From Methanobacteriota archaeon (lineage in GTDB: Archaea; Thermoplasmatota; Poseidoniia; Poseidoniales; Poseidoniaceae): a stretch of 53,012 nt of DNA. Within the stretch, counting starts at the first letter, position 1. Each line of letters opens with the position of its first letter. Where the stretch lies: NCBI GenBank assembly GCA_002696315.1, contig NZRR01000042.1, positions 4,293-57,304 on the forward strand. Direction: 5' to 3'. The translations under genes were made by a program, and so were the position numbers. The notes under the pieces are model-generated. The model was not told the origin of the DNA, searched no databases, and saw nothing but the letters and a program-made list of their open reading frames with translations. Shown one piece after another: positions 28,551 through 36,489 of this stretch.

Positions 28551-29108
28551 TTGATTCCTACATCATTATTTGGAATTGATGCAAAAGAATGTGATGATTT
28601 TTTTGATTCATTACCTGGGCTGTTAGAAGTTTCTGAAATAGAGGACCCAACATATGAAAGAATGCTATATGACACCTTAGAATTAGAAGGCTATAATCAA
28701 ATTAAAAAAATTAACAAATATATTGGATTTAAAGAACAAGATTGGAACGAAGAAATTTGTCAAGAAATTATTTCAACATTAGAAATAACCAACTATCCAG
28801 ATATTTCAATGATAGAAAACTTACTCTCTATTGATAAGGTAGATTGTACATTATTATCTTATTGGCTTCATTTTCTAAAAAATATACATCCAATTTATGA
28901 TCAAAAAGCTTGTTTAGCATTAGAATTAATGAATTTGAATGTTCCTTTTGATCCAGACGATTTAACATGTTATTCTAGATATGTATCTGTGATTGAAGGT
29001 CTAAAACTATACGCACCTGCCGAAGCTTTACCTGAATATGCTCTACCTAGACAAAGATTACTACAGTTAGGTCTAGCAGAATGGTATTCTCAAAAAATGA
29101 AAGGTGCT
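28551..29108 (+). CDS. Uncharacterised acidic helical protein encoded between epoxidase and dehydrogenase genes
   Basis: I do not recognise this soluble protein of about 186 residues. It is acidic, predicted mostly helical, and has a central DCTLLSYWLHFLKNIHPIYDQKACLALELM segment (about residues 98-125), while its conserved-looking tail holds LPEYALPRQRLLQLGLAEWYSQK. No signal peptide or metal motif is seen. The TTG start is backed by GGTGA 7 nt upstream. It starts 14 nt after the BoxB-like gene and ends just before the dehydrogenase start, so it is firmly inside the operon and may be a partner or accessory subunit of the epoxidase (inference). Confidence 0.7.
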
Positions 29109-29116
29109 TAAGTTGG

Positions 29117-30025
29117 ATGGCTTGTGATAACTTGGAAATTAAAAAAATTACTGTAATTGGTTCAGGGACAATGGGTGCTGGAATTGCTCAAGTTTGTTGT
29201 GAAAGTGGTTTTCAGACTATTCTTTTTGATAAATATCCGGAAAGTATCAAGAATGGAATAGAGAAAATAAATTCATTTTGGGACAAAGGGATAAGTAAAG
29301 GAAAAACAACAATTGAACAAAAAGAAGAATGGTCTTCATTATTAAGCACTTCAGATAAATTAATTTCTGCCGTATCAGATGCAGATTTAGTGATTGAAGC
29401 AGTACCTGAAATAATTGATTTGAAAATTCAAATTTTCCAAGAGCTTGATGATTTAACAAAATCTAATTGCATTTTAGCTACAAATACTTCAAGTCTCTCA
29501 ATAACAAAAATTGCAAAATCTACAAAAAACCCTAATCGTGTTATTGGAATGCATTTTTTTAATCCTGTTCCTTTAATGAAATTACTTGAAATTATTAAGC
29601 ATGAGGATATCTCAAATGAGACTGTGGAAATTACAAAAAATATAGCAAATTCTATGAATAAAACTGCCATTATCGTAAAAGATAGTCCTGGGTTTGCAAC
29701 TTCTAGATTGGGGGTTGTATTAGGTAATGAAGCAATTAGAATGCTTGCAGAAGGAGTGGCTAGTGCATCAGATATTGATTATGCTATGAATTTAGGGTAT
29801 AGACACCCGATGGGGCCACTCGAACTTACAGATTTAGTTGGTTTAGATGTTAGAAGAGATATTCTAATCGGTCTTGCTGAAGCAACTGGTGATTCTTCTT
29901 ACTTACCACATCCATTGTTGGAAAAATTAGTAGAAAAAGGAGAATTGGGAAAAAAAACCAATAAAGGAATTTATAATTGGATAAATAATGAAAAATCTGA
30001 AAGAAATGATTTGCCATTAAATTAA
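29117..30025 (+). CDS. 3-hydroxyacyl-CoA dehydrogenase
   Basis: The protein has 302 residues. The NAD-binding motif ITVIGSGTMGAGIAQVCCESG is followed by the DLVIEAVPE block and the catalytic HFFNPVPLMKLLEII. The C-terminal domain has DSPGFATSRLG and the helix-turn GYRHPMGPLELTDLVGLD. It oxidises (S)-3-hydroxyacyl-CoA to 3-oxoacyl-CoA, as in beta-oxidation, butanoyl-CoA pathways or PaaH of phenylacetate breakdown. Its position as the last gene of the run with the BoxB-like epoxidase and crotonase fits an acyl-CoA degradation operon. ATG 29117 is preferred, because the open frame upstream overlaps the previous gene. Its stop shares four bases (TTAA) with the convergent zinc-ribbon gene. Confidence 0.93.
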   Translation: MACDNLEIKKITVIGSGTMGAGIAQVCCESGFQTILFDKYPESIKNGIEKINSFWDKGISKGKTTIEQKEEWSSLLSTSDKLISAVSDADLVIEAVPEIIDLKIQIFQELDDLTKSNCILATNTSSLSITKIAKSTKNPNRVIGMHFFNPVPLMKLLEIIKHEDISNETVEITKNIANSMNKTAIIVKDSPGFATSRLGVVLGNEAIRMLAEGVASASDIDYAMNLGYRHPMGPLELTDLVGLDVRRDILIGLAEATGDSSYLPHPLLEKLVEKGELGKKTNKGIYNWINNEKSERNDLPLN

Positions 30026-30123
30026 GGAATTATCAATTCACCACATTCAGGACATTCCATTCCTGGAATAAATATTCCAATAGTAAAACCACATTTTTGA
30101 CAAATTGAGATTATTTCATCCAT
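30022..30123 (-). CDS. 33-aa zinc-ribbon mini-protein
   Basis: The minus strand encodes a 33-residue peptide starting MDEIISICQKCGF and ending MECPECGELIIP. Two CxxC knuckles (CQKC and CPEC) 13 residues apart make a complete one-zinc ribbon. Nothing else is in the protein. The stop codon overlaps the end of the dehydrogenase gene. Such tiny zinc ribbons in archaea are often missed; they may bind RNA, DNA or a protein partner. The regular Cys pattern and the sense fit over the full length support a real gene, but no function is assigned. Confidence 0.55.
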   Translation of the reverse strand: MDEIISICQKCGFTIGIFIPGMECPECGELIIP

Positions 30124-30232
30124 GTATTTCAAAACTAAAAACTCAATCTATAATTTAAAATTATTGTAAATTCTCTTGAATTGATTTAGAAAATCCGACA
30201 AAGTCAATAACGGCATTGCGTTAGCAACCAAC

Positions 30233-31405
30233 ATGAGTGATATGTCAGAAAAGCCTGAATGGAAATTAGATATTTTGAATGCATCATTCTTATGTGGAAC
30301 TCCTATCTTGGCAGTGATTGGTGCATATTGGTATACTGTAAATTTTGGAATCTCTTTAATTGAAATTGGAATTTTATTCTTAATGTATATTGCTAGTGGT
30401 TTATCAATCACAGCAGGATATCACAGATTATTTAGTCATAGATCACATTCTGCATCATGGCCTTTAAGATTATTCTATGCAGTTTTTGGGGCTGCAGCGT
30501 TCCAAAATTCGGCTATTAAATGGTGTAGTGATCATAGAAGACATCATCTTAAAACAGACACAGAAGAAGACCCTTACACAATTATGAGAGGTTTTTTTTG
30601 GGCTCACATGGGATGGGTAATGATATCTGAAAAAGAGCAACAAATTGAACATGTTAAAGATTTACAAGCTGATCCAATTCTTGTTTGGCAAGACAAACAT
30701 ATTTTCAAAATCGGAGCTTTTGCTGGAATAATATTTCCAGGATTAATAGGATTATTACTGATCGGAGGATTTTCTGGATTTTTAGGTGGATTAATTTGGG
30801 GTGGATTGGTACGTCTAGTAATCGTCCATCATGGGACGTTCTTGATTAATTCCGGAGCGCATTATTGGGGAAAACAAAACTACTCTACTAAGAATACCTC
30901 CAGAGACTCTCCGATTCTATCATTACTTACATTTGGTGAAGGATACCATAATTTTCACCATACATTCCAATCAGATTATAGAAATGGACACAGATGGTAC
31001 CATTGGGATCCTACAAAATGGTGGATAAAGATTTTCTCATTTATAAAAATAACAAAAAATTTGAACAAAGTTCCAAACTGGTCTATTGAAAATGCCAAAA
31101 TGAAAACTTCTTACGAACATAAAGAAAATTCTCTTAATCAGAATGTAAAAGAACAATACAATGAAAGATTGAAAAATTGTACAAGACAAATTAGAAATTT
31201 ATTAAAAGAACTCAAAAAGAAAAGAATAGAGTATAAAGATGCCAAAAAGAATAGAAAAATATTACTTAAAGAAACGTGGAGACAAAAAAGAATTGATATG
31301 AAAATGAAAATCAGAGAAGTAAAAAGTAATATTGCTATTGTCAGATTAGAATTTAGAATCTTAATTAAAGAGATGAAAAAGCAAAATAATGCTATTTCAG
31401 CCTAA
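30233..31405 (+). CDS. Membrane acyl desaturase (delta-9 desaturase-like) with basic coiled-coil tail
   Basis: The protein has 390 residues. Three histidine boxes of the membrane fatty-acid desaturase family are present: HRLFSH (H64, H69), HRRHH (H101, H104, H105) and HNFHH (H239, H242, H243). Membrane spans lie at about 22-60 and 160-200. The family uses a di-iron centre, O2 and an electron donor to insert a double bond into an acyl chain. Residues about 300-388 form a Lys/Arg-rich coiled coil not usual for the family. Archaeal lipids are isoprenoid, so the substrate is unclear. The ATG start lies at the beginning of the conserved region. The stop shares CTAA with the convergent crotonase gene. 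Confidence 0.9.
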   Translation: MSDMSEKPEWKLDILNASFLCGTPILAVIGAYWYTVNFGISLIEIGILFLMYIASGLSITAGYHRLFSHRSHSASWPLRLFYAVFGAAAFQNSAIKWCSDHRRHHLKTDTEEDPYTIMRGFFWAHMGWVMISEKEQQIEHVKDLQADPILVWQDKHIFKIGAFAGIIFPGLIGLLLIGGFSGFLGGLIWGGLVRLVIVHHGTFLINSGAHYWGKQNYSTKNTSRDSPILSLLTFGEGYHNFHHTFQSDYRNGHRWYHWDPTKWWIKIFSFIKITKNLNKVPNWSIENAKMKTSYEHKENSLNQNVKEQYNERLKNCTRQIRNLLKELKKKRIEYKDAKKNRKILLKETWRQKRIDMKMKIREVKSNIAIVRLEFRILIKEMKKQNNAISA

Positions 31406-32181
31406 CTAAAATCTGCTTTTCTTTTCTCTAAAAAAGCATTAACTCCTTCTGAAAATTCGGGTGTAAACCCTGCATCGATAATTCTTCTTTGTTCTAATTT
31501 TAAATGCGATTCTAAATCATTATTTTCTTGGTGATCTAACAAATCTTTACTAGAACGACTTGCTTTTGACCAACTTCCCCAATCATTAGCTTTTTTTATT
31601 GATTTTTCAATTAACAATGAATCTTCCACTAATTCATCAACTGCTCCATATTCTAAACACATCTCTGCAGACCAAACTTGGTTTTCAAAGAAAAAAATTC
31701 TTGATTTTTGTGAACCAACTAATCTTGGTAATAACCAACTAGTTCCTCCATCAGGAGAAAGGCCTAATGAAAAATATGATGCCGCAAATTTTCCTCCTGG
31801 TGAAGCAATACGATAATCTGCAGAAAGTGCCAACCCCAATCCGGCTCCTGCTGCTGCACCATTAACCGCAGCAATCATAATCGTGTTACTATTTCTTATT
31901 TTTAGTATCAATGGATGTAAAATATCAGTCATTTGTTTAATCCATTTTCCAATTGTTCCTTTATCATAATGTTTTCTAAATTCATTAATGTTAGCGCCAG
32001 CACAAAAGAATTTTTCTGTTCCTGTCAAAATAAATGAATGAATTTTTTCGTCATCAATTATTTGTCTTAATTTTAAATCTAATTCAGACATAAATTCAGG
32101 ATCAAATGCATTGGTTGCTGATTCATCAGTTAATCTAACAAGTATTGTTTTATCTGATATTGGCTCAAGTTCTACTGGCAT
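31402..32181 (-). CDS. PaaG-type enoyl-CoA isomerase (crotonase fold)
   Basis: The protein has 259 residues with a crotonase fold: GTEKFFCAGANINEF and AAVNGAAAGAGLGLALSADYRIA form the oxyanion hole. The usual first hydratase glutamate is replaced by Gly (AGLGLA), and the second site reads LGLSPDGGTSWLLPRLVG. The Asp in PDGG is the catalytic acid of the PaaG group, which isomerises ring-epoxyphenylacetyl-CoA and shifts double bonds of dehydroadipyl-CoA. It is on the opposite strand but directly next to the operon with a BoxB-like epoxidase and a 3-hydroxyacyl-CoA dehydrogenase, so a role in the same aromatic-CoA pathway is plausible. A simple enoyl-CoA isomerase is the alternative. Confidence 0.85.
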   Translation of the reverse strand: MPVELEPISDKTILVRLTDESATNAFDPEFMSELDLKLRQIIDDEKIHSFILTGTEKFFCAGANINEFRKHYDKGTIGKWIKQMTDILHPLILKIRNSNTIMIAAVNGAAAGAGLGLALSADYRIASPGGKFAASYFSLGLSPDGGTSWLLPRLVGSQKSRIFFFENQVWSAEMCLEYGAVDELVEDSLLIEKSIKKANDWGSWSKASRSSKDLLDHQENNDLESHLKLEQRRIIDAGFTPEFSEGVNAFLEKRKADFS

Positions 32182-32258
32182 GTACTCCGGATAAAGTAAT
32201 ACCTTTTGGATATGTGAGGTACTAAGAGAAAATCAAAAGAGTGAATACTATTACCGAT

Positions 32259-32268
32259 GTATATATTT
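32259..32268 (+). promoter_or_regulatory. TATA box for the 2-phosphoglycerate kinase gene
   Basis: GTATATATTT is centred about 26 nt upstream of the ATG at 32289. At that distance transcription would start at or very close to the start codon, so the mRNA is probably leaderless. No ribosome binding site precedes the ATG, which agrees. Confidence 0.5.
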
Positions 32269-32288
32269 AATCAATTAGGTGCAAATTC

Positions 32289-32915
32289 ATGGAAAATTCT
32301 CGTAGACCAAAATTACTACTACTTGCGGGTGTAAATGGCGTTGGAAAATCCACACTTTCAATGGAAATTGCTAATTTTTTAGGAATAAAAAGAGTAGTTT
32401 CTACTGATTCAGTACGTGAGGTTTTACGCTCAAAAATTGATTCACTAGAATCTCCGGAATTACACAGAAGTACATTTAGTGTTGGAAGACACAAACATCC
32501 GGTTTATGATTGGGAAGAATGTAGTAATATTCTTTCAGAGGGTATTAATTCAATTATCGACAAATCAAGAAGAGAAGGTGTAGATTTAATTTTAGAAGGG
32601 GTACATCTTAAACCCAATAATGAAATTATTAGAAAATGGGAAAATGCAGGAGGAGTAGCAATTGGTACAATTCTTTACGTACATAATGAAGAAAATCATA
32701 AACAAATGCTAGTTACTAGAGAAAAATACACATGGAGAAATGCTGAAAGATATCTAAGTTCTTTTAAAACAATTAGAGAAATTCAAAATGGAATTCTTGA
32801 AATTGGTAAACCATTGAACTGGAAAACTATTGATTTATCAACAGGAATAAATGCTGTAAACGAAATCGCACATTGGTTTGATTTAGAATGGAATCGTGCT
32901 GAACAAAATCTATGA
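32289..32915 (+). CDS. 2-phosphoglycerate kinase-like P-loop kinase
   Basis: The protein has 208 residues. The Walker A is AGVNGVGKSTLS, followed by VVSTDSVREVLRS and the conserved HRSTFSVGRH, with LILEGVHLKP acting as Walker B. This matches the archaeal 2-phosphoglycerate kinase group (COG2074), which makes 2,3-diphosphoglycerate, precursor of the cyclic compatible solute in some methanogens. The N-terminal ATP-cone found in longer members is absent. No cyclic 2,3-diphosphoglycerate synthetase is in the window, so the physiological product is uncertain. The 3' end overlaps the convergent pilin-like gene by 6 nt. Confidence 0.8.
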   Translation: MENSRRPKLLLLAGVNGVGKSTLSMEIANFLGIKRVVSTDSVREVLRSKIDSLESPELHRSTFSVGRHKHPVYDWEECSNILSEGINSIIDKSRREGVDLILEGVHLKPNNEIIRKWENAGGVAIGTILYVHNEENHKQMLVTREKYTWRNAERYLSSFKTIREIQNGILEIGKPLNWKTIDLSTGINAVNEIAHWFDLEWNRAEQNL

Positions 32916-33344
32916 AATGGTATAACTCGCTGATAGAGGTAATTCTATTATCGAATCAGAAACAACATTTAAGATAATATTTACTGTAACATTATTTTCA
33001 TTTACAATTATTTCCTTTTCAGAAAAACTAAATTGAATTCCTCTCAAAATTCCGTGATTTTTAATATCTGATTCTATTGTTTCTAGAGAATCTAATGTTG
33101 CATCATTCAAATTCATTCCTGTGTCAAATCGTATCTGAGTCCTATTTTCCAAAATTGGTAAAAACATAGATTCAACCTCTTCAGTGGCATCTAATACGTC
33201 ATTAACATCGCTGGTTCTTGGTAAATCGTAGCCTGCAACCTTAACTCCGTACAAAGACATTGATAGTAGACTCATCAATAGAACTAAACCTGCTGCTAAT
33301 AACATTTGGGCTGATTCGTCATTAAACAATTCTTTTTTCTTCAT
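32910..33344 (-). CDS. Pilin-like membrane protein, last gene of pilus operon
   Basis: The protein has 144 residues. It starts MKKKELFNDESAQMLLAAGLVLLMSLLSM: a short basic head, then one N-terminal hydrophobic helix, then a soluble extracellular domain of about 110 residues rich in Asn and beta strands. This is the shape of an archaeal type IV pilin-like or minor pilin protein, although a clear prepilin peptidase site is not evident. The start is fixed by a strong AAGGAGGTGGAG site and by a 4-nt ATGA overlap with the gene before it. The operon context with the pilus ATPase and TadC-type proteins supports the call. Confidence 0.65.
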   Translation of the reverse strand: MKKKELFNDESAQMLLAAGLVLLMSLLSMSLYGVKVAGYDLPRTSDVNDVLDATEEVESMFLPILENRTQIRFDTGMNLNDATLDSLETIESDIKNHGILRGIQFSFSEKEIIVNENNVTVNIILNVVSDSIIELPLSASYTIS

Positions 33345-33799
33345 ATTGCTCCACCTCCTTGGCTCCATACATCAAGAGCAATACTCCAAATAATTCCTGT
33401 GTCTTGAATAATAAGATATGATGTTACACTATTTCCAATAGGAGAGCCACTAAATCCAGAAATATCCATAGATCCACTATTTTGAGCCACCCAACAATTC
33501 GCTTCATATGTTGAAGGCAATCCTTGTTTTATGAAATCACAAGCATTATTATAATCATCTAAAGATAATAATTCTGTTAATTTAGAAGAATGATTTGTTG
33601 AATCAATGGCTGGTTCACTAGCAGCCAAATCAAGTGCATCTCTACCTGCCATAGATAATGATGCATCAATTATTTCGGAATTCGAATCAGGAACATGAAT
33701 ATTTATTACAAACATTGCAGACATGAAAAATAACCAAAATAATGTTAACATTTCAATAACATGTACTTGAGCACTTGTATCTGAAGAAAGCTTACGCAT
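33341..33799 (-). CDS. Pilin-like membrane protein (DUF7288-like)
   Basis: The protein has 152 residues. After MRKLSSDTSAQVHVIEML comes a hydrophobic helix (about residues 14-32, TLFWLFFMSAMFVINIHV), then an extracellular domain with two cysteines (CDFIKQG and CWVAQN, 15 residues apart) that may form a disulfide. The SAQVHVIEM head resembles small proteins coded beside archaeal pilus motors in other euryarchaea. It is likely a pseudopilin or scaffold of the secretion apparatus. ATG start, 16 nt after the TadC-type gene; its stop overlaps the next start. Confidence 0.65.
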   Translation of the reverse strand: MRKLSSDTSAQVHVIEMLTLFWLFFMSAMFVINIHVPDSNSEIIDASLSMAGRDALDLAASEPAIDSTNHSSKLTELLSLDDYNNACDFIKQGLPSTYEANCWVAQNSGSMDISGFSGSPIGNSVTSYLIIQDTGIIWSIALDVWSQGGGAI

Positions 33800-33815
33800 A
33801 TCTACCAGCCATCCG

Positions 33816-35387
33816 TTACGTTATCCTCAACATTCCAATCGATGGATTCAAACCTGGACTCGATGGAACTCCAATCAAAGAAGGGATGAATGAAATAAAC
33901 GTAAACGAAACTATTGCTAAAACTAACATCATTCCTGCATGTTTAAACCCTGAGCTTAATCTTCCATTCGCCATTAGACCAGCCATTGCCCCATTTCCTA
34001 ACGCTTGCATAGTAACTCCATAAAAGAAAACTACCAAGAATAATAACGGATCTATAGCTCTAATTTGCATATTTCCAATCTGTGCTGATGAATCTCCTCC
34101 AGAACCAGTATTTGATTCTGCAATAGCGGGAATAAATACTCTGGAAAGAATAACAATAACAATCATGAAAACTAAATAAGATACCCAAATTACTGCAATA
34201 TAAGACGAAATAGTCCTACTTCTCTCACCTTCTAAGAATTTAATTTCTCTACTATCACTTGCAGCTGTTACAAGAATATCTGAAATTTTACCACCTGCCT
34301 TATTCGCTTCGGAAATCAGAGAGACCGCTCTTTTAACCAATGGTGTATTTACTCTTGCTGCGAATAATTCCAATACATCTCCAAACGCTACACCCCAACT
34401 AATTTGATTAGACATCTTCTTTACATCATCATTTAATGCACCGTATTCAGAGTTAGCAAGTGATGTAACCGCAACTGTCATCGATAAACCTCCTTTCCAA
34501 TATTCTGCTAAATCTCTTAAGAAATCTGGAAACTTTTCTTCCCTTGCGTTAATATTTCTTTGGACTCTATCCCAATAAACTGAAGCGGGATATATCATCA
34601 AAAAGAAGGCAAAGCCAAAGAAATTGATATAAATCGTAGGATGTAATGAGAAACCACCTAATTTTACTTCAGGACCTATCCATTGTGATTTATTGTTCAT
34701 ATAGTTTGGAACTCCATCATAAACCATTGCAGTAACTGTAAAACTAAATTCAAAGTCTGGAGCAGAAGTTACACCTTCAGGCCATTCTGGAATTAATCTA
34801 ATTTGATACTCTCCAGGATCTGCATGTTCAATCAAAATACTGCAATCATCATCGTTAGCTCTGCCAATATGTCTCCAACTATCACCAGGTAATTGTTCAT
34901 CTTCATCCAAGATACTGACTGTATATTCTAAAGAAGGGTAATCTAATGATTCTGCGGTACAATCAACTCTTAATTCTTGTAATGGATGAGATTTACCAGC
35001 AAGCTGTGAATCTTTTAATCCAGGAACCTGAAAAGCCCTAGCCTTTCCATCCATTCCTTCCCACGGATCATCTAAAACCCACTCAGCGGGTGAGGGTGAA
35101 TCTGTTAAAATTGAACATGTTTCGTTATCTTTGTATGATGTTTCTAACCCTAACCTAGCATTTGCAAATGGTTCAGGGTTTGGATTACCAAATTCATCTT
35201 GAGCTGTTGCTTGACAATAAGTACTTACAAAAAATGGTAAAGCCGCATCATCATTTCCAGGCATAAAATTACTATTTGTAAACCAAAAACCCATACACAT
35301 TAATCCAAGAATAATTGAAACTGTACAAATCAAATAGAAATAAGTCATGGTTGTATCATCTTTAGGAAGATCCAAATCAACCTTCAA
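33816..35387 (-). CDS. TadC/GspF-type pilus assembly membrane protein with extracytoplasmic insert
   Basis: The protein has 523 residues. The C-terminal half (about 265-520) is a type II secretion F domain: a cytoplasmic helical bundle with DRVQRNINAREEKFPDFLRDLAEYWKGG and the LISEANKAGGKISDILVTAA segment, flanked by hydrophobic spans near 250-270 and 400-425, plus further C-terminal spans. Between the first span (about 13-32) and the F domain lies a soluble region of about 200 residues with cysteines, predicted outside the membrane. That insert is not part of normal TadC or ArlJ proteins. It should form the inner-membrane platform turned by the ATPase. The start is TTG 35387. No ATG or GTG exists in frame upstream, where the frame is closed by a TGA, so the start is not fully certain. 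Confidence 0.82.
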   Translation of the reverse strand: MKVDLDLPKDDTTMTYFYLICTVSIILGLMCMGFWFTNSNFMPGNDDAALPFFVSTYCQATAQDEFGNPNPEPFANARLGLETSYKDNETCSILTDSPSPAEWVLDDPWEGMDGKARAFQVPGLKDSQLAGKSHPLQELRVDCTAESLDYPSLEYTVSILDEDEQLPGDSWRHIGRANDDDCSILIEHADPGEYQIRLIPEWPEGVTSAPDFEFSFTVTAMVYDGVPNYMNNKSQWIGPEVKLGGFSLHPTIYINFFGFAFFLMIYPASVYWDRVQRNINAREEKFPDFLRDLAEYWKGGLSMTVAVTSLANSEYGALNDDVKKMSNQISWGVAFGDVLELFAARVNTPLVKRAVSLISEANKAGGKISDILVTAASDSREIKFLEGERSRTISSYIAVIWVSYLVFMIVIVILSRVFIPAIAESNTGSGGDSSAQIGNMQIRAIDPLLFLVVFFYGVTMQALGNGAMAGLMANGRLSSGFKHAGMMLVLAIVSFTFISFIPSLIGVPSSPGLNPSIGMLRIT

Positions 35388-35423
35388 TTTATTTTTCTTT
35401 TTCCTAGCGATTTCATCACCCCC

Positions 35424-36479
35424 TCACATATTTTGATCTGCCGACATCGCCCAAACTAAATATCCATAAGCGATATGAATCATTGGTAAAAATCCTAACA
35501 CAATAAAGTAAAGCGTACTTTCATCCATTGTAGAACCAGAACCACTTACCCAAAACATAATTACAAGCATTACCAATAAAAACAGAGGCATAGCTACTGC
35601 GACAACTACATACGATTCAGCAAGCATCGCTAATGTTTCTAAAAATACATGTAATCTTGTTCTATTTTCTCTCATATAGTGTTCGGCGCGATTTAAGAAA
35701 TATATCTTAAGATTACCACCTGCCGTCAAGGTACCTTCCATTCCTTGAAAGAACTCAGTTAACCAAGGAGATGCTGCTCTTCCTACAGACATTTTAATAG
35801 CGGTAACTAAATCATACCCTAGAAGATTAGTATCTCTATATATTTGTGCGGAATCATGAGAAATCTCCCCATAAATTTCCTTATTCTGCGCTAATGAACG
35901 GAAAATTTTCTGAGGAGTAGCATTAGCTGCAGACATTGCAGCTGTATATGATGCGGCATAAGGAAGATATTTTTCAATATCTTTTGATCTCATTTCTGCT
36001 GCTCTTTTTGCACCGCCCATGAAAGTTCGATATGCCAACAATGGACCTAAACCAAGGGTCAATACAGGAATCATTATTTTCAAAGCAGCTGGGAAAGATT
36101 TAGTTGCGTAGTAGGGGCATCCACCATATTGTACTTCTCCGAACTCGTCAGAATTTACCCCCCAATTAAGGTTATAATCAATCTCATCTGAATGCCAATA
36201 TGCCCAATCTACACAAAGAGGTATTGAAACTGGATCTTGAATATTTTCGTATAAGGCAACACCCCCTATTCCAGGCATGAAAACCAAAGCGTTTATTCCA
36301 ACGATTATTCCTATTGTTGCAATTGTAGACAATATACTTGTTGCCATAAATACTTCTGGCATTATATTTAAATTTCCTTTTTCAATATTGCCGGATAATT
36401 CTTTATCTCCTCTAGCCCTTTTTCTTAAAAGACCACCTAAAAGGCGATGGCCTATCTTCTGCCAGGCATTTAATTCCAT
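35424..36479 (-). CDS. Second TadC/GspF-type pilus assembly membrane protein
   Basis: The protein has 351 residues. Membrane spans lie near 42-72, 135-155, 284-310 and 322-345. The cytoplasmic F domain includes MRSKDIEKYLPYAASYTAAMSAANATPQKIFRSLAQ and FFQGMEGTLTAGGNLKIYFLNRAEHYMRENRTRL. A loop of about 60 residues (about 75-135) with two cysteines sits outside the membrane. Together with the next gene it supplies two platform subunits, as in Tad systems (TadB/TadC). The ATG is preceded by AAGGAG. It starts 10 nt after the ATPase gene. Confidence 0.85.
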   Translation of the reverse strand: MELNAWQKIGHRLLGGLLRKRARGDKELSGNIEKGNLNIMPEVFMATSILSTIATIGIIVGINALVFMPGIGGVALYENIQDPVSIPLCVDWAYWHSDEIDYNLNWGVNSDEFGEVQYGGCPYYATKSFPAALKIMIPVLTLGLGPLLAYRTFMGGAKRAAEMRSKDIEKYLPYAASYTAAMSAANATPQKIFRSLAQNKEIYGEISHDSAQIYRDTNLLGYDLVTAIKMSVGRAASPWLTEFFQGMEGTLTAGGNLKIYFLNRAEHYMRENRTRLHVFLETLAMLAESYVVVAVAMPLFLLVMLVIMFWVSGSGSTMDESTLYFIVLGFLPMIHIAYGYLVWAMSADQNM

Positions 36480-36489
36480 TTTAATCTCC

